Below, one piece after another: positions 1 through 8,955 of a stretch of 64,000 bases of DNA (positions are counted from its first letter, which is position 1; every line of letters begins with the position of its first letter). The notes below the pieces were generated by a model, which had not been told where the DNA came from, made no database searches, and saw only the letters and a list, made by a program, of their open reading frames with translations. The DNA is from Streptomyces sp. NBC_01428. GTDB taxonomy: Bacteria; Actinomycetota; Actinomycetes; Streptomycetales; Streptomycetaceae. A program made the translations under genes and the position numbers. Where the stretch lies: NCBI RefSeq assembly GCF_036231965.1, contig NZ_CP109499.1:1178001-1242000 (forward strand), given 5' to 3'.

Positions 1-1
1 C

Positions 2-2341
2 GAAAACAAACGCGTCGTGTTGCTCGTCGAAGACCTGCCACTCCTTGACCCGTCGTCCCGCATCGTCCTGCACCGGCTGCTGGATGCCGATCTCATATTC
101 CTGGTCTCCACTGCTCGGACAGCGAGTACGGACAGTGCGGCCTCTGCGGTCTCGTTGCAGCAGTATCCTCTTGCGCGCATCTACTTGGAGGACACGGACC
201 AGGCGACGGTGCATCGACTCCTGGAAGCCGCACTGGGCGGTTCCGTGAGTAGGCGTACGTCGTACGAACTGCACCTCAAGAGCGGCGGCAACCATCTCTT
301 CTTGCGTGAACTCGTTCGCGCAGCCGTCGAGTCGAACTCACTGAAGAACGACGGTGAGGTCTGGGAGATTTCGCGCGACGGCGCCTTCAGTGCCGCAACT
401 CCCGAACTGACCGACTTGATCCTTTCCAGACTCTCCGCCATCCCTGCCGAAGACCGATCCCTGATCGAGGTTCTTGCGATCTGCGGGGAAACCTCCACGA
501 ACGTCTCACCCTCCTCGCAAGAAGAGGAAACTCTCATCAGGCTGGAAAATGAGGGACTCGCCGAAGTGAGCCTCGACGGCCAGAGAGTGGCTGTCACCCT
601 GGCTCACCCCCTGTATGGCGAGGTGATACAGAAAAACATGCCTCTTTTCCGGAGGCGTCAGATCCTCCTCGGCCAAGTCGCCGCTATGGAGGCATTCGGC
701 CTGAGAAGGAGAGACGACTTCTTCAAGTCGGCTCTGTGGAGAGTGGAAGCCACCGGAAGCGCGGACAAGCAAACCTTGTACCGTGCCGCCAGAATGGCAC
801 GCGATGCCCATGACTACGAACAATCCCTCAAACTGCTTGAAGCCGTTCCGGACAGAGAGCGGGACATCGCATTCCTCCTCCTCTGGGGAGACTCCCTGGT
901 ACAGGCCAGTCAGATCTCGAAGGCCGAGGAAGTTCTTGTTCAGGCTCAATCACTCGCATCGAACGAGGAGGAGCTGCTCGACGTAGTATTTGCCCGCGTG
1001 CAGAATCTCTTCTGGTCGGAAGGCCGAAAGGACGAGGCACTGGCCGTCATCAAAGAGGCCAAGAAGAACGTCGTCACTCCATCAGGCACTTACAAGATCC
1101 TCTCATCAGAGGCGACCATACTCGTCGCGTGCGGACAACCTGCAGCCGGACTTGAGGCGATAGAAAGCATGGCCCACCAGCCCCCGGGCCCCAAAGAGGT
1201 GAATGCCTGGCTCATCACCCTCGCGTTCACATCGCCCGCCCTGACCATGACGGGGCGCACCGAGGAAGCAATCGACGCCGCAGAACAGGCGTATGAGACG
1301 AATCTGAAGTACAACGACCAGGCTCTCTACCTTCACCCCGCCACCCAGTTGAACAGCCTCACCCTTGCTCTCTCCGAGTCAGGCCGTCTGGAGCGGGCCC
1401 GCACCGTCGGCCTCGGTGCACTGGAACAGGTCCTGGAGGCACGAGCGGCCATAGCGACTGTCTGGGCTGCGATGCACCTCGCCCGGGTCGAGTGGCTCTC
1501 AGGCCATCCCGGCCCGGCACGCCATTGGTACGCCGAGGCCGCCGCCCTCGCGAGGACACACCACCAGGGGCTGGCAATGAGGTGGGCTCTCTGTGGACTC
1601 GCGGCCGCAGCAGCACAGTTGGGGGACACGGACGGAGCGAGAAAGGCCATAGCGGAAGCCGAGCGGTACCCGGACGTGGGGCTCTTCGTCGGAGAGAACA
1701 TGTCGGCGACCGCCTGGCTGAACGTGGCCGACGGCGACCTTGTCGCGGCCCGCCGTGTACTGACCGCCGCCGCCCGCGAGGCGAGAGATGCAGGTGTGCG
1801 CAATACGGAGGTCGCGCTCCTGGTCGACATTGCCCGCCTGGGTGACGCACGCGGCGTGACATCAAGGCTGACCGAGCTGGCGGCGTGCTGCGACGGAGCG
1901 TTCACGGCCGCGCGCGTACGTTATGTGAAGGCCCTGGCCGCCGACGATCCAGCCGAGATGATGGCGTGTGCGACGGAGTTCGAGGGTCTGGGAGCGGACC
2001 TCCTCGCTGCGGAGTCCGCCGCCACCGCCGCCGCGGCGTGGAGGCGGATGGGTGAGACGCGAAAGGCCACGGCCGCCGCGAACCAGTCAGCGGCTTTGGC
2101 GCCACGCTGCGGCGGAGCGCGAACTCCGGCGCTGGACACCGCCATCGAACCCGCCGCGGCCCTGACATCACGCGAGCGGGAGATAGCCATTCTCACCGCC
2201 ACCGGAGCTTCGGCTCAGGACGTCGCGGAGAGCCTCTCGATATCCCGCCGAACCGTACAGAACCACCTGTACAACATCTACGGCAAGCTCGGAGTCTCCA
2301 ACCGATCCGAACTCAAGAAGACGTTGAACGGAAACGGCTGA
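2..2341 (+). CDS. Large LAL/MalT-like LuxR-family transcriptional regulator (5' end missing)
   Basis: The reading frame is open to the left edge, so the N-terminal part, including the Walker A loop, lies outside the window. The first visible residues form a Walker B-like strand ending in VVLLVEDLPLLD, as in AAA/NACHT-type LAL regulators. A long Ala/Leu/Glu-rich helical middle of the TPR kind follows. The last 59 residues are a clear LuxR/GerE helix-turn-helix (LTSREREIAIL, then DVAESLSISRRTVQNHL). Proteins of this architecture are usually about 900 residues; about 779 are seen. Family role: ATP-dependent, signal-responsive activator, often of secondary metabolism. Its target is unknown. The nearest downstream genes are a secreted protein and the exporter/PhzF run. 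Confidence 0.9.
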   Translation, partial: ENKRVVLLVEDLPLLDPSSRIVLHRLLDADLIFLVSTARTASTDSAASAVSLQQYPLARIYLEDTDQATVHRLLEAALGGSVSRRTSYELHLKSGGNHLFLRELVRAAVESNSLKNDGEVWEISRDGAFSAATPELTDLILSRLSAIPAEDRSLIEVLAICGETSTNVSPSSQEEETLIRLENEGLAEVSLDGQRVAVTLAHPLYGEVIQKNMPLFRRRQILLGQVAAMEAFGLRRRDDFFKSALWRVEATGSADKQTLYRAARMARDAHDYEQSLKLLEAVPDRERDIAFLLLWGDSLVQASQISKAEEVLVQAQSLASNEEELLDVVFARVQNLFWSEGRKDEALAVIKEAKKNVVTPSGTYKILSSEATILVACGQPAAGLEAIESMAHQPPGPKEVNAWLITLAFTSPALTMTGRTEEAIDAAEQAYETNLKYNDQALYLHPATQLNSLTLALSESGRLERARTVGLGALEQVLEARAAIATVWAAMHLARVEWLSGHPGPARHWYAEAAALARTHHQGLAMRWALCGLAAAAAQLGDTDGARKAIAEAERYPDVGLFVGENMSATAWLNVADGDLVAARRVLTAAAREARDAGVRNTEVALLVDIARLGDARGVTSRLTELAACCDGAFTAARVRYVKALAADDPAEMMACATEFEGLGADLLAAESAATAAAAWRRMGETRKATAAANQSAALAPRCGGARTPALDTAIEPAAALTSREREIAILTATGASAQDVAESLSISRRTVQNHLYNIYGKLGVSNRSELKKTLNGNG

Positions 2342-2638
2342 GCCGACTGCCGATCCATCTGTTCGTTCCACTCCCCCAGGAGCACTGCCCCTGGCGCAGT
2401 CCCACCGGGCGGGGTTGAGTCGCACCCGTCGACCTCTGGATGAGCACGGATTACTTACGGTCGACGCGCGACCTCGCGCTTGAATTCATCCCCTCGGCAG
2501 CCGAGAGCAAGGCCGACCGCTCACACGACAAGCGACTGGTTCAGCAACGACGACCAGTTCCTACGGGTCGTGGGGCGCGGCCGGCTCACGCTGCTCGAAG
2601 AGCACATGGAGCGGTACGACAGAAGGAAGAGTGGCCAG

Positions 2639-3499
2639 ATGAAGAGGTTCGTGGTTGCGCTGTGCACAGCGTCGGCGTCCGTTGCCCTGGCAGTCCTGCC
2701 GGCCACGGCGCAGGCAGCCGGAACGGAAGACGGAGCCCCTCTGGTTGCGGCCGAGGGCGAGATCATCGATCAGCTCGGGACGCTCGGCTGGCCCGGCCAG
2801 GATCCGGAGAACTTCTATCCCGGCGCGGCCGGTCACGCCGACTCCGACACGGCGTCGGTCGTCTGGGGCACCCCGGGGAACCCCGGTTCCTACCAGGTCG
2901 AGGCCAAGTGCGCCCAGTTCCTCACCGCCTCGCTCAAGCATGCCTACACCTGGGCCACGGACACATGGTTCACATCCGGCATCGGCTTCCGCAGCCCGTC
3001 CTCGGAGCAGTACTACAAGGCCTTCACGGACACCGCCCCCGGTGGGGCTCTGGAGAAGATGAGTGACCACATCAGCCACCCCTCCGCGCAGCGGGTCAGG
3101 GATCTGCACACGGGGTCCGTCATCGCCGTGAAGTATCTGGACGGATCGGAGGGCGGAGCAACGGGGCACATGATGACGGTGGAGTCCGTGTCCTCGTTCG
3201 AGCGTGACGGCAACAGCGCTACACAGGAGTACGCGGTCACAGTTGCCGACAGCACCTCCAACCCGCATGGTGTGGCGTTCTCCTCCAAGACGTCGCCCCA
3301 CTGGGCGTTCAAGGACAGCCGTGTCGAAGGCTCACCGGGACTGACCACGAAGGAATGGAGCGGCGCAGGCCGGGGAACGATCTTCATCCAGGCCGACGCG
3401 ACGACCGGTAGGCCGACCGGGTACTGGTGGGGCAGGAATGAGGCCGCCTTCAACAAGGTCGCCGACCGGCCCATGGTCTTTGTCGACATCACCCGATAA
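2639..3499 (+). CDS. Secreted protein with papain-like Cys-His-Asp arrangement
   Basis: The product is 286 residues. I chose the ATG at 2639 because a GGAAGAG ribosome site lies just upstream and it gives a good Sec signal peptide (KRF, hydrophobic core, cleavage after AQA near residue 25). Upstream in-frame starts would bury that signal. The mature part has one cysteine in KCAQF (C91), a histidine in GATGHMMTV (H177) and an acidic residue in VADSTSN (D204). That order and spacing fit a papain/NlpC/CHAP-like fold, so an extracellular peptidase or amidase is possible. I do not recognise a named family, and the catalytic assignment is inference. Confidence 0.75.
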   Translation: MKRFVVALCTASASVALAVLPATAQAAGTEDGAPLVAAEGEIIDQLGTLGWPGQDPENFYPGAAGHADSDTASVVWGTPGNPGSYQVEAKCAQFLTASLKHAYTWATDTWFTSGIGFRSPSSEQYYKAFTDTAPGGALEKMSDHISHPSAQRVRDLHTGSVIAVKYLDGSEGGATGHMMTVESVSSFERDGNSATQEYAVTVADSTSNPHGVAFSSKTSPHWAFKDSRVEGSPGLTTKEWSGAGRGTIFIQADATTGRPTGYWWGRNEAAFNKVADRPMVFVDITR

Positions 3500-3750
3500 C
3501 ACTCCGTGTAGTGCCCCGTGCCACCCGTCACCTCGCCGGGGTGCTACGCGGCGGGGCTGATCCGTCCTGGTCGGGCAGTGAGTACCTGTTGCTCATGCCC
3601 CGCCGCAGGTCTTCTTGCGATCCTGGATTTCAGGCCCGATGCGACGCATCGCCGCAGTTGAGCAGGTACGACCGGCTCCGGCGAATCATCGCGGCCGGAT
3701 TTCCCAGCACACCGCGTCCTTGCCGATCTCGATCCAAGGGGTGTCTTCTG

Positions 3751-5328
3751 ATGAATGCAGGACATGCGTTGTCCAGCCGACCGGAGCGGTCGGTGCGAAA
3801 GGTTCGCCACGGTGCGGTTCTGGCCGTGACCTGCCTGGCTCTGGCCACGGTCGTCTCGGCTATGGCCTCACTGAACGTGGCGCTGCCCGACATCGCCCGC
3901 GAGACGCACGCCAGCCAGACCCAGCTGTCGTGGATCATCGACGCCTACAGTCTCGTCTTCGCTTCCCTCCTGCTCCTCGCGGCGACTCTCGGTGACCGCT
4001 TCGGACGGCGCAAGGCCCTCCTCGGCGGACTCGGGCTGTTCGCGGCCGGGTCCGTGGCCGCCACGTTCTCCTCGGATCCCGGGGTACTGATAGCGCTCCG
4101 CGCGGTGCTGGGTGTGGCGGCGGCGTTCGTCATGCCCGCCACGCTGTCGACGATCACCAGTACCTTCCCTCGTGCTCAGCGGGCGAGGGCGGTCAGTATC
4201 TGGGCCGCAGTGGCCGGGGCCAGCGCTGTTCTGGGACTGCTCGCTTCCGGCGCCGTACTCGAGGTGTGGTCGTGGCGGTCGGTGTTCTGGCTGAACGTGA
4301 TCCTGGCCGTTGTGGCCGTCATCGGGACGTACCTCTTCGTTCCGGAGTCCGCCGAGAGCGGCAAGCACCGTGTCGACGGCGTGGGAGCGGCCCTCACCGT
4401 CGTCGGTCTGGGCGTACTGGTCTACTCGGTCATCCAGGCGCCCGAGCACGGCTGGGGCAGCATCCGCACACTGGGCGGCATCGGTGCGGGACTCGTGGTC
4501 CTGGCCGGGTTCGTCGGCTGGGAGCTGCGGCACCCTCAACCGCTGCTGAACCCGCGGCTGTTCCGCAACAGGCCCTTCGCAGCGGGGACCCTGTCGATCA
4601 CCCTCCAGTTCTTCGCCTTCTTCGGGTTCATCTTCGTGATCATGCAGTACCTGCAACTCGTCCGGGGCGACAGTGCCCTGGTCGCCGCCCTGAGCGTGCT
4701 GCCGATGTCCGCGGCGATGATCCCCAGTGCCCGTCTGGCCCCACGTCTGGCGGCCCGGCACGGTGCGCGCCGCCCCTGGGTGATCGGCCTCATCGGTGTC
4801 GCCACGGGCCTCGTCGTGCTGGCCGAGCTTGACGCCGGCAGCTCGTACTGGCTGGTCCTCGTCGGTCTCCTCCCCCTGGGCGCCGGTATGGGTCTGGCGA
4901 TGACTCCGGCCACGGCGGCCATCACCGATGCGCTGCCGCCTTCCCTGCAGAACGTGGGCTCAGCGGTGAACGACCTGTCCCGCGAACTGGGGGGTGCCCT
5001 GGGCATCGCGGTCCTGGGGAGCGCCCTGAACGCCGGCTACCGGAACGGCCTCGACGTCGGCACACTTCCCGCCCCGGTCGCCGACGCGGCCCGCTCATCC
5101 CTCGCGGCAGCCAATGTCGTAGGCACCAGGACGGGCAACATGTCTCTGGTCGAGCAGGCGCGTGACGCCTTCTCCTCCGGTCTGCATCTGGCTCTGCTCA
5201 CAGGAGCCGGCGCAGCGGTCCTGGCCGCGGTCGCCATAACTTTCCTCCTCAGGCGTTCCAACAGCGCCTCCACTGCCCCTTCGAGAGAGATACCTGATGA
5301 CGAAGCCCGTCCGGCGCGCACCATTTGA
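3751..5328 (+). CDS. MFS transporter, DHA2 (14-TM) drug-exporter type
   Basis: The product is 525 residues with many hydrophobic segments. It carries the MFS motif A LGDRFGRRK at residues 80-88 after the first two helices, and the DHA2-type N-terminal motif LNVALPDIARE followed by LSWIIDAY. The length suits the 14-helix proton-antiport exporters of the EmrB/QacA kind. The ATG at 3751 follows an AAGGGGTG stretch and starts just before the first helix; the open frame upstream has no membrane signature. Its 3' end overlaps the PhzF-family gene by 32 nt, so the two are probably co-transcribed. That points to export of a small molecule made or modified by the next genes. Confidence 0.88.
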   Translation: MNAGHALSSRPERSVRKVRHGAVLAVTCLALATVVSAMASLNVALPDIARETHASQTQLSWIIDAYSLVFASLLLLAATLGDRFGRRKALLGGLGLFAAGSVAATFSSDPGVLIALRAVLGVAAAFVMPATLSTITSTFPRAQRARAVSIWAAVAGASAVLGLLASGAVLEVWSWRSVFWLNVILAVVAVIGTYLFVPESAESGKHRVDGVGAALTVVGLGVLVYSVIQAPEHGWGSIRTLGGIGAGLVVLAGFVGWELRHPQPLLNPRLFRNRPFAAGTLSITLQFFAFFGFIFVIMQYLQLVRGDSALVAALSVLPMSAAMIPSARLAPRLAARHGARRPWVIGLIGVATGLVVLAELDAGSSYWLVLVGLLPLGAGMGLAMTPATAAITDALPPSLQNVGSAVNDLSRELGGALGIAVLGSALNAGYRNGLDVGTLPAPVADAARSSLAAANVVGTRTGNMSLVEQARDAFSSGLHLALLTGAGAAVLAAVAITFLLRRSNSASTAPSREIPDDEARPARTI

Positions 5329-6199
5329 CAGGTCCGTGCACTACTTCCACGTAGACGTCTTCAGCGGAACGCCCTTCAGCGGAAACAGCCTCGCCGTCTT
5401 CCCCGGTGCGGCCGGTCTGAGCGGCTCCCAGATGCAGCGGATCACCGAGGAGATGCGCCACTTCGAGTCCATCTTCCTCCAGGAGATGAACGGAGGGGGC
5501 AGTGCATGGCGGGCCCGCGTCTTCGATCTCCGTGAGGAACTGGATTTCGCCGGGCATCCGGTCATCGGGGCCGCGAGTGTTCTGCACGCCGTGGCGGGCG
5601 GTGACACCACCCGGACGTGGTCGCTCGAACTGAAGGCCCGGACAGTCGAGGTGGTCACCGAGCGCCGTGGCCGCGGACGGTACGCGAGCGTTCTCGACCA
5701 GGGCCCTCCGCAGTTCCTCGGGCAGCCCGTCCTGGACGACCTTGCTTCGTGGTTCTCCCTGGACGAGGAGGATCTCCACGCCCAACTGCGTCCCGAGATC
5801 GTCTCGACCGGGCTGGACTACCTGATCGTTCCCGTACGGGCCGGGGCGCTGGAGCGAGCTCGGATCACCTCCGACATCGGGCAACCGCTGGCGCGGATCG
5901 GTGCGCAGTTCGCCTACCTGCTGGACGCCGACACCCTGGAAGGACGGCACTGGAACAACGACGGTGTCGTCGAGGACGTGGCCACCGGCAGTGCCGCAGG
6001 ATGCGTGGCGGCCTACCTTCGGCGGCACGGCCGCCTCGGCGACGACGTCCGGCAAGTGCTGCGTCAGGGCCGGTTCTGCGGCCGCCCCAGCGAGATGACC
6101 ATCAGCGCCCACGGCGATCCGCACGACATCACCTCGGTGCGCGTCGGCGGAGAGGTCGCCGTCGTCGCCCACGGCCGCCTCGAAGGGGTGCCGCAGTGA
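5297..6199 (+). CDS. PhzF-family isomerase/epimerase-like protein
   Basis: The product is 300 residues, the usual size for the family. The N-terminal pattern DVFSGTPFSGNSLAVF, the acidic residue in HFESIF (E57, aligned with the catalytic Glu of PhzF), the middle motif LDFAGHPVIGAA and the C-terminal EDVATGSAAG all fit PhzF. Known members catalyse proton-transfer isomerisation or closely related reactions, for example in phenazine synthesis, but most are uncharacterised. GAGAGA lies six nt before the ATG at 5297. The gene overlaps the MFS gene upstream and shares GTGA with the next gene, a classic translational-coupling arrangement. The substrate is unknown. No other phenazine genes are present, so phenazine synthesis is unlikely. 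Confidence 0.88.
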   Translation: MTKPVRRAPFDRSVHYFHVDVFSGTPFSGNSLAVFPGAAGLSGSQMQRITEEMRHFESIFLQEMNGGGSAWRARVFDLREELDFAGHPVIGAASVLHAVAGGDTTRTWSLELKARTVEVVTERRGRGRYASVLDQGPPQFLGQPVLDDLASWFSLDEEDLHAQLRPEIVSTGLDYLIVPVRAGALERARITSDIGQPLARIGAQFAYLLDADTLEGRHWNNDGVVEDVATGSAAGCVAAYLRRHGRLGDDVRQVLRQGRFCGRPSEMTISAHGDPHDITSVRVGGEVAVVAHGRLEGVPQ

Positions 6200-7197
6200 C
6201 GGGCGCCCCTGCCTACTTCACTCCGCAGGAGATCCGGAGCGCGGTCGGCTACCGAGACGTTCTGGAGCCCGTCGCGGCGGCGTTTCGCGACTACAGCCGG
6301 GGGCTCGGCGCGTCACCGGCCGCTGTGTTCGCACCCGCCGGTCCCGATGGTGACGTGCACGTGAAGTCGGCGTGGCTTCCGGGGCGGCAGATCTTCACCG
6401 TGAAGGTCGCCTCGTGGTTCCTGGAGCGTGCCCGCCGCGGCGGAACGCCCGGGAGCGGCGTCATCGCCGTGTTCGACGCCGCGACGGGCGACCTGCGGGC
6501 GCTCCTGGACGACGAGCATCACCTCTCGGATGTACGGACGGCCGCCGCCGGGGCCCTTGCCGCGCGCACCATGGCGCGGCGCGACTCGAGCGTCCTGGGG
6601 GTCATCGGTACCGGTGCGCAGGCCTACCTCCAGACGCTCGCCGTGGCAGACGAACTCCCGCTGCGCGACGTACGAGTGTGGGGCAGGCGTGCGTCCCGTG
6701 TCAGCTCGCTCGCGGCGGCGTTGCGTGCCAGGCGGCCGGACCTGCGCGTCATCGGTGTGGACAGCGTCCAGGCCGCGGTCGAGGGTGCCGATGTCCTGGT
6801 GACGGCGACCTCCAGCACCGAACCCCTGGTACACGAAAGGTGGTTGACGCCTGGACTGCACATCAACGCGGTGGGCGCCGACGATCCGACGAAAGCGGAG
6901 CTGACGCTGGGGAGCCTGTGTCGGGCGGACCGGATCGTGGTCGACAGCCGTGAACTCACCGCCTTTCACGGCGACTTGTCACGGTTTCCGGAGGAGGAGC
7001 GCCGTGTCGACGCCGAACTCGGCGAGGTGCTCGCCGGTTCGGCACCCGGCCGCGAGAACGGCGAGCAGGTCACCGTCTGCAAGCTCGTCGGTCTCGGCGT
7101 CCAGGATCTGGCGGCGGCGGAGGTCGCCCTCGACATGCTCGGCTCACCGCACCGTGGGGCAGCGCCTCCGGCGCACGCACGGGAGATACACCGGTAG
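6196..7197 (+). CDS. Ornithine cyclodeaminase / mu-crystallin family NAD(P)-dependent enzyme
   Basis: The product is 333 residues from a GTG start at 6196 that overlaps the PhzF stop (GTGA). Family marks are HVKSAW with K57, the lysine of FTVK (K70), HLSDVRTAAAGA with R114, the Rossmann loop VIGTGAQA (about 137-142), the GADDPTKAEL segment and the C-terminal VGLGVQDLAAAE. Members are cyclodeaminases, imine reductases or amino-acid dehydrogenases (SbnB, EutC, iminosuccinate reductase BhcD). Pairing with the PLP dehydratase downstream resembles eutB/eutC of hydroxyectoine use and bhcB/bhcD of the beta-hydroxyaspartate cycle, where one enzyme makes an enamine/imine and this family reduces it. 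The actual reaction here is inference. Confidence 0.88.
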   Translation: MTGAPAYFTPQEIRSAVGYRDVLEPVAAAFRDYSRGLGASPAAVFAPAGPDGDVHVKSAWLPGRQIFTVKVASWFLERARRGGTPGSGVIAVFDAATGDLRALLDDEHHLSDVRTAAAGALAARTMARRDSSVLGVIGTGAQAYLQTLAVADELPLRDVRVWGRRASRVSSLAAALRARRPDLRVIGVDSVQAAVEGADVLVTATSSTEPLVHERWLTPGLHINAVGADDPTKAELTLGSLCRADRIVVDSRELTAFHGDLSRFPEEERRVDAELGEVLAGSAPGRENGEQVTVCKLVGLGVQDLAAAEVALDMLGSPHRGAAPPAHAREIHR

Positions 7198-7308
7198 GCG
7201 AGGACAGCGGGCACGTCAGAAGTCGGGCGTCGATCCTCCATCTCACCACGGACTCCAGGCGGCGACGGTGGGCCTGGAGTCGCGAACCGATCTCATGAGG
7301 GAACTGTC

Positions 7309-8283
7309 ATGACACTTCTGAGCCTTGCTGACATCCACGCTGCCGCCCGGCGTCTTGACGACGTCACCGTGCGCACGCCTCTCATGCCGTGCCCGTGGGC
7401 CGGTGACGCCGCACGATCGCTTCTGCTGAAGCCCGAGAATCTCCAGGTCACCGGATCCTTCAAACTCCGAGGCGCGTACAACCGGCTGGCTTCGCTGTCC
7501 GCCGAGGAACGCCGGCGCGGAGTGGTGGCTCAGTCGAGTGGCAACCACGGCAAGGCCCTGGCGTACGCGGGCCGCCTCCTGGGCGCGGAGGTCACCGTGG
7601 TCGTACCGGGCACCGCCGCGCAGGTGAAGGTGGACGCGATACGGCATCAGGGCGCGACCGTGCGCGAGGTTCCAGCCGCGGAACTCGCCACGACCACGCG
7701 GATGCTCGCCGAGGAGTACGGCTACATCGTTGTGCCACCCTTCGATGATCTCGGCATCATCGCCGGCCAGGGCACGGTGGGTTCGGAGATCTTCGAGCAG
7801 ACGGCGCGGTTGGGCGTGGTGCCGGACACGGTCCTCGTTCCCGTGAGCGGTGGCGGCCTGATCTCCGGGGTCGCGGCCGCCCTCAAGCAGTTGCTGCCCG
7901 GCGTACGGGTGGTCGGGGTGGAACCCGAGTTGGCCGCCGATGCCCGGCAGAGCCTTCACAGTGGACACCGGGTCAGCTGGCCCACGAGGCTGACCGGCCG
8001 CACCATCGCGGACGGCATGCGCAGCAGTTCGGTGGGCACGATCCCCTTCGCTCACATCCAGGAGTATGTCGACGACATCGTCACGGTGTCGGAGGACGAG
8101 ATCCGTGACACGGTCGCCGTTCTGGCACGCGAGAGCCATATCGTCGTGGAGCCCTCGGGTGCCGTCGCCACAGCCGCCTACCTCCATCGCGGAGACGACC
8201 TGCCGTCCGGCAAGGTACACGTCTGCGTCGTCAGCGGCGGCAACATCGACAGCGGGCTGTTGGCCCGCATCGTCGCCGGTTGA
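7309..8283 (+). CDS. PLP-dependent threonine/serine dehydratase-family enzyme
   Basis: The product is 324 residues, fold-type II PLP enzyme. The Schiff-base lysine is K52 in TGSFKLRGAYN; the substrate loop SSGNHGKALA and the phosphate-binding PVSGGGLISG are present. There is no C-terminal ACT regulatory domain, so it is a short catabolic or biosynthetic form such as serine racemase, hydroxyaspartate dehydratase or EutB rather than biosynthetic IlvA. A GAGGGAACTGTC leader precedes the ATG. It lies 111 bp after the cyclodeaminase-family gene on the same strand and is followed by a strong hairpin at 8286-8330, which probably ends the unit. The substrate is unknown. Confidence 0.88.
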   Translation: MTLLSLADIHAAARRLDDVTVRTPLMPCPWAGDAARSLLLKPENLQVTGSFKLRGAYNRLASLSAEERRRGVVAQSSGNHGKALAYAGRLLGAEVTVVVPGTAAQVKVDAIRHQGATVREVPAAELATTTRMLAEEYGYIVVPPFDDLGIIAGQGTVGSEIFEQTARLGVVPDTVLVPVSGGGLISGVAAALKQLLPGVRVVGVEPELAADARQSLHSGHRVSWPTRLTGRTIADGMRSSSVGTIPFAHIQEYVDDIVTVSEDEIRDTVAVLARESHIVVEPSGAVATAAYLHRGDDLPSGKVHVCVVSGGNIDSGLLARIVAG

Positions 8284-8285
8284 GC

Positions 8286-8330
8286 CCACACCGGTAGGTA
8301 CAGAAGCCGTCAGCCGCTCGGCCGGTGTGG
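8286..8330 (+). terminator. Inverted repeat after the dehydratase gene
   Basis: A perfect 9-bp stem (CCACACCGG with CCGGTGTGG) lies three nt after the dehydratase stop codon. There is no U-run, as is common for Streptomyces terminators. It probably closes the exporter-PhzF-cyclodeaminase-dehydratase transcript. Confidence 0.5.
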
Positions 8331-8457
8331 TGCGTCCGGTGATCCGACCGAGTCCGGGAAGCCATCTCGCCGGAGCGGCCGGGGTCGACCAAGGGCTGCC
8401 GCATGCTGTTCCCTGCCGGCCACCGGCAGCAATCCGCCCGAACCCGCGAGGAGAACC

Positions 8458-8676
8458 ATGGCCCTGGAGATGCGCGACCGCTGCGAACGATGTGAACGTC
8501 CACTCCTGATCGAGGCATCGTCCGCCCGTATCTGCTCGTACGAGTGCACCTTCTGTGTGTCCTGCAGCGACGCGATGCAGGACACCTGCCCCAACTGCGG
8601 CGGAGAACTCGTCGCCCGTCCCCGTCGTACCCCCTCCGCCACCGTCGAGCTGACGAACAGCCAACCCGGCCGGTGA
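8458..8676 (+). CDS. DUF1272 small zinc-ribbon-like protein
   Basis: The product is 72 residues. It has four paired cysteine motifs: CERC near the start, CSYEC, CVSC and CPNC, ending with GGELVARPRRT. This is the DUF1272 pattern, in which the cysteines probably bind zinc or another metal. AGGAGAACC lies directly before the ATG. The function of the family is unknown. It sits 174 bp after the dehydratase gene, behind the terminator-like hairpin, so it may have its own promoter. Confidence 0.85.
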   Translation: MALEMRDRCERCERPLLIEASSARICSYECTFCVSCSDAMQDTCPNCGGELVARPRRTPSATVELTNSQPGR

Positions 8677-8955
8677 TCGCGTCGTCCCGCCATGGGCGTC
8701 GTCGTCCTTCTCCCATACCTCTTCGCTGCGAGCCAGGCTCCTGTCCACGCGGCGACGTGCCGGGGGTGAGGACCATCGAACTGGCTCTCCAGGAAGTGAG
8801 CACCTTCTACTCAGGCGGTCACATCGCCCGTGGCCCACCGTGGACATCAAGAGGGCGTGTACACAGGTGGTCTTCGCGGTCGGCTCGCACCGGTCCGGGG
8901 ACGCCATCACCACGGCGCGTCTTCGACTGTCCCCACCACACGACCGGGAGCCTTC

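Noticed and set aside
1333..1905. Long open frames on the minus strand inside the LAL gene (and many similar ones in other genes).
   Set aside because: They are Arg/Ser/Pro-rich shadow frames that arise from high GC content and lack ribosome sites and family features.
5297..6199. PhzF suggested a phenazine cluster.
   Set aside because: No phzA/B, D, E or G homologues are nearby; PhzF-family proteins are common outside phenazine pathways.
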